From Megalobrama amblycephala (Eukaryota > Chordata > Actinopteri > Cypriniformes > Xenocyprididae): a DNA stretch of 64,000 nt. The DNA lies in contig NC_063054.1 in the NCBI RefSeq assembly GCF_018812025.1, positions 24,866,142 through 24,930,141 of the forward strand. The letters run 5' to 3'. Shown piece after piece: positions 60,901 to 64,000 of the stretch (the first letter of the stretch is position 1; every line of letters begins with the position of its first letter). A program made the translations under genes and the position numbers. Under the pieces are notes generated by a model. It searched no databases. It had not been told where the DNA came from and saw only the letters and a program-made list of their open reading frames with translations.

Positions 60901-63295
60901 TATAATCTGTATTCACAAAAGCCCTAGAACTGTCAAAAGACCACCAGATGATCCATTTTAATTTACACATACTACCGACATTGTAACAATTTAAAGCGGG
61001 TTCGCAATCAGCAGTGTTACACTTTAAGGGGTTAGTTCACCCTAAAATGAAAATTCTGTCATTAATTACTCATCCTCATGTTGTTCCAAACCTGTTAGAC
61101 TTTCATTCATCTTCAGAACACAAATGAAGATCTTTTTGATGACAGAATGCTGTCAGGTTTCCTTCCATTGACTGCCTTTGTAACTACCACTTTGACACTT
61201 CAAAAACTTCATAAATTGATCAGAAAACTAATCCATATGAATTGAGCGGTTTAGTCAAAATTTTCTGAAGAGAATCGATCGCTTTATATGATGAACAGAT
61301 TTAATTTTAGGCTTTTACTGGCATGTAAACATTGATCAGCGAACATAAGCAGAAGCTCAGCCTAACATGAATAACGCACAAGAACATACCTCTTCCTTAA
61401 GCTCAAACGTGCTGCATAACACATGAGAATGAACCACATTAATTACGCCATACGTTTGAGCTTCCAAAAGAGGTATGTTCTTTTGCGTTATTCAGTTGAG
61501 CTTCTGCTTATGTTTGCCGATCAATGTTTACATGCCAGTAAAAGCCTAAATTAAATCTATTCATCATAACAAGTGATCGATTCTCTTCAGAAAATTTGGA
61601 CTAAACTGCTTGATTCGTATGGATTAGTTTTCTGATCTTTTATTACGTTTTTGAAGCGTCAAAGTGGTAGTTACAAAGGAAGTGTATGGAAGGAAATCTG
61701 ACAGCATTCTGTCATCAAAAAGATCTTCATTTGTCTTCTGAAGACAAGAGGAAGTCTTACGGGTTTGGAATGACATGTGGGTGAGTAATTAATGACAGAA
61801 TTTTCATTTTGGGGTGAACTAACCCTTTAATGGAGTGTCTCAGTTTGCTGTGAACCTTGTTCTATGGTTTTTATAAATTATTGTGAATAGAGTACCCACT
61901 AATGGTTATTTCCTGCACTATTTCTAAAGTGTGATTGGATACTCTTGGTGTTCATAGGCAGCAGTACCGCTTTGTTGGACCTGACAGGACTGGACACTTC
62001 CCTTTCGGCTCAGTCTTTCTCTGAATTTCCCTCTCAGACACCATCTTCACATGAGCTGGGCATTAGCCTTCTGGATGATGAGCTCATGTCCCTGGGTAAG
62101 AAATTTGTGAGGACACTTTGCCATGTACTGTATTCTGTATTCTTGTGAATTGAGGCATATGAAGGATTGCATGAAAAGTGGGTGGACTTAACCCTAAAAT
62201 GCATGACCCAAAAAAACCTAAATGAATGCATAAAAAGGTCAAAATTACCTGTCCTGGATTTCAGTAGTTTTCTTTTAAGAAAAGCCTTTTTTGTTTTTAT
62301 TGTCAGTGTAATGAAATCATTTAAGAAATGTAGAAGAGTACACACCCTGGCTACACAGTTTCTCAGAAAAATAATCACAGGTACAGCTGCCACAATTACC
62401 TAATCATGAAAAGTATTGATTACAGCATTACACCGCGTTCCAAATTATTATGCAAGTGACATATCAGTAAGATTTCAGAAGAATAAACATTCAGATTTTA
62501 GTTTTTCTAAGAAAATGTATGTTTGTTTATTTATAATAATGTGGAACAACCTCTAAGTAGGGTTTCCATAGACCTGGCAAATTATTTTGTCTGAGATTGA
62601 TACCAGTTATCTAAAAAGACATGGATAAATAAACAAACATTTTCTTAGAAAAACTAAAACTAATTGTTTATTCTACTGAAATCTTACTGATATGTCACTT
62701 GCATAATAATTTGGAACGCAGTGTATATTTATATTTACCCCCATTGCATCTAAGGTTACTAATTACAATGTGTTTTTAGCACAGCTATGTCTGTTGAGTG
62801 CATGAATGCAGTGGCCAATTAGAGGTGTGTAGAGGAATCACTGCAGAGAGGAAATCCACTTAAAATGATCTTTGTTCAGCACAAGCTCACTTCTCTCATT
62901 ATGACAAAGTATAGACACAATGTAAATAAGAGATTCATTAGCATTTTTGTCAGAGTGCGAAACTCAGTGACCTGTGCTGAAATATAGCGATAATAAAGAG
63001 AGCACTCTGCTTGTTTTCTTTACATGATATATTCGCAATTTGAATAAAACAAAATGCAGCTAGCCAGAATCAATACGACGAAACAACACAGATCCTGTGT
63101 GAACGGGCCTGGGAGCAGCACAGTTATGATACATCATAATTTTACATTATTTCTCTCAATACAGTAAGTGCAGTAACAAGAGCATGTGTGACTTAACATG
63201 CTTATGTTTGTAACTCTGTTTCAGGCTTGACTGAAGTCAATTCTAACCTGGCACATTCCCAATCTGGAGATGCTATGACGTGGAATACTTTTCAG
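33469..63295 (+). CDS. gga1: GGA1, Golgi-localised gamma-ear Arf-binding clathrin adaptor (12 exons, 3' end outside window)
   Basis: Monomeric clathrin adaptor that sorts acidic-dileucine cargo such as mannose-6-phosphate receptors from the trans-Golgi network to endosomes. Coding exons: 33469-33511, 35218-35302, 38760-38835, 39995-40093, 42478-42601, 42879-42979, 43231-43311, 59535-59672, 59847-59928, 60039-60149, 61958-62095, 63225-63295. All junctions are AG/GT and the phases join without a stop, giving 383 residues. VHS domain is about residues 15-145, GAT domain about 170-300 (motif SDTEDNDEALAEILQAND), then the hinge with LLDLT (clathrin-box-like) and ISLLDDELMSLG. The GAT segment RAANKLIKEMVQEDQKRME and the DDELM motif resemble GGA1 more than GGA3 as I know these families. 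Human GGA1 is about 639 residues, so roughly 250 (rest of hinge and GAE ear) should lie beyond 64000. Family assignment is near certain; paralogue assignment is strong but not searched. Confidence 0.95.
33512..35217 (+). other. gga1 intron 1
   Basis: 1.7 kb, GTAAGT..TAG. Contains (ACAA)n near 34070-34100 and (TTA)n near 34318-34340; no gene seen. Confidence 0.7.
35218..35302 (+). CDS. gga1: gga1 coding exon 2 (start of VHS domain)
   Basis: Acceptor CCTGTAG. Encodes NKATNPLNREADWESIQLFC and onward to NEPEG, the first VHS helices (human GGA1 has NRATNPLNKELDWASINGFC). Phase 1 in, phase 2 out. Donor GTGCGT is a weaker site than its neighbours. Confidence 0.95.
35620..38155. mobile_element. Inverted-repeat element in gga1 intron 2, nested
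   Basis: GCAGGGATGATGTCCAAACA and the next 55 bp at 35680-35752 recur in reverse complement at about 38055-38145 (GACATCATCCCTGC), with GGTTCCCT and CCACTGG kept. Outer boundaries are not sharp. Encloses the TTAA-type element 35887-36844. No coding potential. Confidence 0.5.
35887..36844. mobile_element. AGGTGCCCTAGA-family DNA element (TTAA or 8-bp target)
   Basis: Ends AGGTGCCCTAGAA and CTAGGGCACAT, with TTAA at 35883-35886 and 36845-36848. The longer match AAGTCTTA (35878-35885, 36847-36854) would alternatively give an 8-bp duplication. Related to 54750-58435. Confidence 0.7.
38760..38835 (+). CDS. gga1: gga1 coding exon 3 (VHS)
   Basis: Acceptor TGTGTGTAG. Encodes PQLATRLLAHKIQSPQEWEA and MQALT, the most conserved VHS stretch in GGAs. 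Donor GTAAGA. Ends in phase 0. Confidence 0.96.
39995..40093 (+). CDS. gga1: gga1 coding exon 4 (VHS)
   Basis: Acceptor CCTAAG. Encodes VLETCVKNCGKRFHNEVGKF and RFLNELIKVVSPK, part of the VHS surface that binds acidic-dileucine signals. 99 nt, phase 0 to phase 0, donor GTATGT. Confidence 0.97.
40215..41176. mobile_element. DNA element with GGGCCCTATGAAATCC ends (intron 4)
   Basis: Left end GGGGCCCTATGAAATCCG; right end CAGAAATCATAGTGCCCTA, an imperfect inverted pair. Flanks CATAGATG and CATAGAGT are similar but not identical, so the duplication is uncertain. T-rich interior with no gene. Confidence 0.5.
42478..42601 (+). CDS. gga1: gga1 coding exon 5 (end of VHS)
   Basis: Acceptor CTGTTGCAG. 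Encodes YLGSRAPEPVKKKVLEMMYS, then WTLSLPEETKISDAYQMLKKQ: last VHS helices and the linker. 124 nt; ends with the first base of a Gly codon completed in the next exon. Confidence 0.97.
42879..42979 (+). CDS. gga1: gga1 coding exon 6 (VHS-GAT linker)
   Basis: Acceptor TCTTTCCAG. Encodes GIIKQDPDLPDDKPCPPPPP, then RPKNAIFEDEEKSK; the proline run followed by FEDEEKSK is typical of the GGA1 linker entering the GAT domain. Donor GTAGTT. Confidence 0.96.
43231..43311 (+). CDS. gga1: gga1 coding exon 7 (start of GAT)
   Basis: Acceptor TTCAATAG. Encodes MLSRLLNSSHPEDLRAANKL and IKEMVQE, the N-terminal GAT hook that contacts Arf1-GTP in this family. 81 nt, phase 0 both sides. Followed by a 16,223-bp intron. 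Confidence 0.97.
43885..44642. mobile_element. MITE with GGGCGTTCACTCCAGACGC ends
   Basis: Left GGGCGTTCACTCCAGACGC and right GCGTCTGGTGTGAACG are inverted repeats. An (AT)n microsatellite (44175-44244) fills the middle. No clear target duplication, so the boundary may be off by a few bases. Confidence 0.65.
44932..46338. mobile_element. hAT-type non-autonomous element (1,407 bp)
   Basis: Ends TAGGGATGGGCGATAT and ATATCGCCCATCCCTA, flanked by the exact 8-bp duplication CTTGTCGC (44924-44931, 46339-46346). Duplication length and ends are hAT. No transposase domain seen. Confidence 0.92.
46640..47900. repeat. Left 145-bp tandem array, about seven units
   Basis: TCGTTCGTTTGTGCTCGATT recurs every 145 bp (46854, 46999, 47144, 47289, 47434, 47579), with a diverged unit before and more decayed ones after. 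Most units contain TGACGTCA. The open frames of 71-126 codons on the minus strand are repeat artefacts. Confidence 0.93.
48923..50676. mobile_element. hAT-type element inserted in a (TG)n tract
   Basis: Ends CAGGGCCGGTTCTAGAC and CGTTAATCCGGCTCTG; the CAGNGCCGG terminus is typical of one hAT group. Flanks TGCGTGTG and TGTGTGTG differ at one base, as expected for an 8-bp duplication in a microsatellite. No transposase frame. Confidence 0.83.
52085..52860. repeat. Right 145-bp tandem array, about four units (inverted to the left array)
   Basis: TTTTAACGGCACAAACCAGC recurs at about 52242, 52387, 52532 and 52677. The same unit as the left array, reverse-complemented, each with GAATGACGTCAC. Confidence 0.93.
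55843..56475. mobile_element. Inverted-repeat element (GTGTCTCAATCAGTTCCCTA)
   Basis: GGGTGTGTCTCAATCAGTTC at the left and GAGCTGATTGAGACACAGGG at the right are inverted copies. Third nesting level. Target duplication not resolved. Confidence 0.65.
57095..57325. repeat. Imperfect palindrome (AGCCCAGAATATGAAC)
   Basis: GAGCCCAGAATATGAACAGA near 57190 and GTTCATATTCTGGGCTC near 57285 are inverted. A further direct copy AGCCCAGAATTTGAACGCAA is at 57100. Confidence 0.7.
59535..59672 (+). CDS. gga1: gga1 coding exon 8 (GAT)
   Basis: Acceptor GCTTTCAG. Encodes DQKRMEKVSKRVNAIQEVKE, then SVGLLTQLLGDYSKESSSHSNEELIK. Exactly 46 codons, phase 0. Exons 7 and 8 join to the family sequence MVQE-DQKRME, which shows the 16-kb intron is a single intron. 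Confidence 0.96.
59847..59928 (+). CDS. gga1: gga1 coding exon 9 (GAT three-helix bundle)
   Basis: Acceptor CTTTGTAG. Encodes DLYQRCEKMRPTLFRLASDT, then EDNDEAL. Almost identical to the mammalian GGA1 ubiquitin/Rabaptin-5-binding bundle. Phase 0 in, phase 1 out. Confidence 0.97.
60039..60149 (+). CDS. gga1: gga1 coding exon 10 (end of GAT)
   Basis: Acceptor TGTCTGCAG. Encodes AEILQANDSLTQVINLYRQL, then VKGEEVNGDTSNTAGLP, the last GAT helix and the start of the hinge. Donor GTACAG. Confidence 0.96.
60514..60738 (+). pseudogene. THAP-domain exon with a frameshift, in gga1 intron 10
   Basis: From ATG 60514: STCVVHGHKYSKSKRLAG, then YFRFP (the FxFP core), CRQWLKAAKN (invariant Trp). The final Cys-x2-His-Phe appears just after 60690 but in another frame (TGTAGTCAACATTTC), so a small deletion has broken the finger. 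The second zinc ligand is also replaced (His for Cys). Followed by donor GTAAGA at 60739. Lies on the gga1 strand but is not part of gga1. Probably from a transposon or retained THAP-gene fragment. Confidence 0.65.
61028..61826. mobile_element. TTAA-flanked foldback element in gga1 intron 10
   Basis: TTAA at 61024-61027 and 61827-61830; ends GGGGTTAGTTCACCC and GGGTGAACTAACCCT. Near-symmetric arms centred near 61430. Third member of this family in the window. Confidence 0.88.
61958..62095 (+). CDS. gga1: gga1 coding exon 11 (hinge, clathrin-box-like and DDELM motifs)
   Basis: Acceptor GTTCATAG. Encodes GSSTALLDLTGLD near its start and ISLLDDELMSLG at its end. DDELM is residues 353-357 with Ser350 three residues upstream. 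In human GGA1 this internal acidic-dileucine motif, with CK2 phosphorylation of Ser355, folds back on the VHS pocket and inhibits cargo binding; conservation of both elements suggests the same control here. Confidence 0.95.
62431..62723. mobile_element. Tc1/mariner-type MITE in gga1 intron 11
   Basis: Ends CACCGCGTTCCAAATTATTA and TAATAATTTGGAACGCAGTG with TA on both sides (62429-62430, 62724-62725). The whole unit is an inverted repeat. TA target is the mariner hallmark. Confidence 0.85.
63225..63295 (+). CDS. gga1: gga1 coding exon 12 (hinge)
   Basis: Acceptor CTGTTTCAG. Encodes LTEVNSNLAHSQSGDAMTWN and TFQ, matching the position of the human hinge segment ending GWNSFQ. Donor GTGTGC. I see no further coding exon before the window ends. 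Confidence 0.88.
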
Positions 63296-64000
63296 GTGTG
63301 CACGAGTTGACTAATTTATCTAGATTTGTTTTTTAATTGTTGTTGTGGGCCGGTACACAAGCAGTATGAAGTGCTATTCTAATGACAGTACCAGGAATTA
63401 TTTATTGTACCTACAGGACTTAAACATGGAATATTTTGGGTGAATTTTCTGCATCATTACTCCAGATTCAGTGTCACATGATCTTTCAGAAATCATTCTA
63501 ATATGCTGATTTGGTGTTTAGGTAACATTTGTTATTATCATTATTGAAAACATTTGTGCTCCTTAACATTTTTGTGGAAATGGTGATACTTTTTCAGGAT
63601 TAGTTGATGAATAGAAAGTTCAATGAACAGTATTTATTTGCATTTTTTAAATTCATTTATTACATTTATTAAAGCATTTATTAAATAGAAATACCATTAT
63701 AACATTATAAATGTCTTCACAGTCACTTTTGATCAATTTAATGCATCCTTGAGGAATAAAAGTATTAATTTATTTTATTTTTTTTATTTTATTAGTTTAT
63801 TTAACAGGGACAATGCAGTATAACATTGCTACAATTTCAAGCAGCTTTTGGAGCTTTTGGCTTTTCAAGCGATGCTCCACATACAGGCTTCTAGCCGAAG
63901 GCTAATTTGCAGCCCCAGTCCCTGGTTAGGCTTTTTTAACAAGAGTTAAACAATAATCACAAAAAATAAATAAATAAATAAAAAATTTAACATTAATAAA
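63296..64000 (+). other. gga1 intron 12 (start)
   Basis: Holds the reverse repeat 63455-63755 and another interspersed-repeat piece (AACAGGGACAATGCAGTATA at 63804). No exon seen. Confidence 0.6.
63455..63755 (-). repeat. Fish repeat (CATATTAGAATGATTTCTGA family), reverse copy
   Basis: Reads GTGTCACATGATCTTTCAGA then AATCATTCTAATATGCTGAT, the complement of 24990-25070. Lies in the gga1 intron after exon 12. Confidence 0.6.

Overview
This is a stretch of a vertebrate nuclear genome, most likely a cyprinid-type teleost (zebrafish, carp or goldfish relatives). The evidence is a fish-like GGA1 gene with long introns, and very dense, mostly DNA-type, nested transposons whose ends match repeats common in cyprinid genomes, such as the TTAA-flanked family beginning AGGGATAGTTCACCC. 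Species assignment is inference.

The one clear host gene is gga1 on the + strand (33469 to beyond 63295). It encodes a trans-Golgi/endosome clathrin adaptor. Twelve coding exons (1,149 nt, 383 codons) can be read with consistent splice phases. They cover the VHS domain, the GAT domain and the first part of the hinge, including the internal DDELM autoinhibitory ligand. The rest of the hinge and the GAE ear lie outside the window. Its 16.2-kb intron 7 is a transposon nest.

From 1 to 33.4 kb I see almost only mobile DNA: (i) a decayed piggyBac end with the start of its transposase (864-2380); (ii) a long-inverted-repeat DNA element (5774-13283, 6-bp duplication CCCTGA) split by a young Ty3/Gypsy retrotransposon (6399-11211, 5-bp duplication ATAGG); (iii) a 12.9-kb element (14061-27000) carrying a spliced-looking gene on the + strand, with a related 4.8-kb element (14200-18961) inserted in its left end, which carries a DUF4806-like terminal exon; (iv) a THAP-domain fragment, a Harbinger-like element and an L2-like LINE remnant (27.1-30.1 kb).

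Within gga1 the introns hold a hAT element (44932-46338), a Mutator-like element with 145-bp subterminal repeats (46525-52900) that itself contains a hAT element (48923-50676), and a TTAA-flanked element (54750-58435) split by another hAT element (55165-58192). Smaller MITEs and a frameshifted THAP exon (60514-60738) follow.

The most notable observations are three. The Gypsy element shows a Tf1/sushi-style self-priming signature. The pair of large elements share CCCAGC(A/C/T)AACA-type ends and 2-bp target duplications, supported by empty-site copies in the same window. An array of perfect TGACGTCA (CRE) palindromes lies inside gga1 intron 7. All family names rest on motif recognition without database searches.
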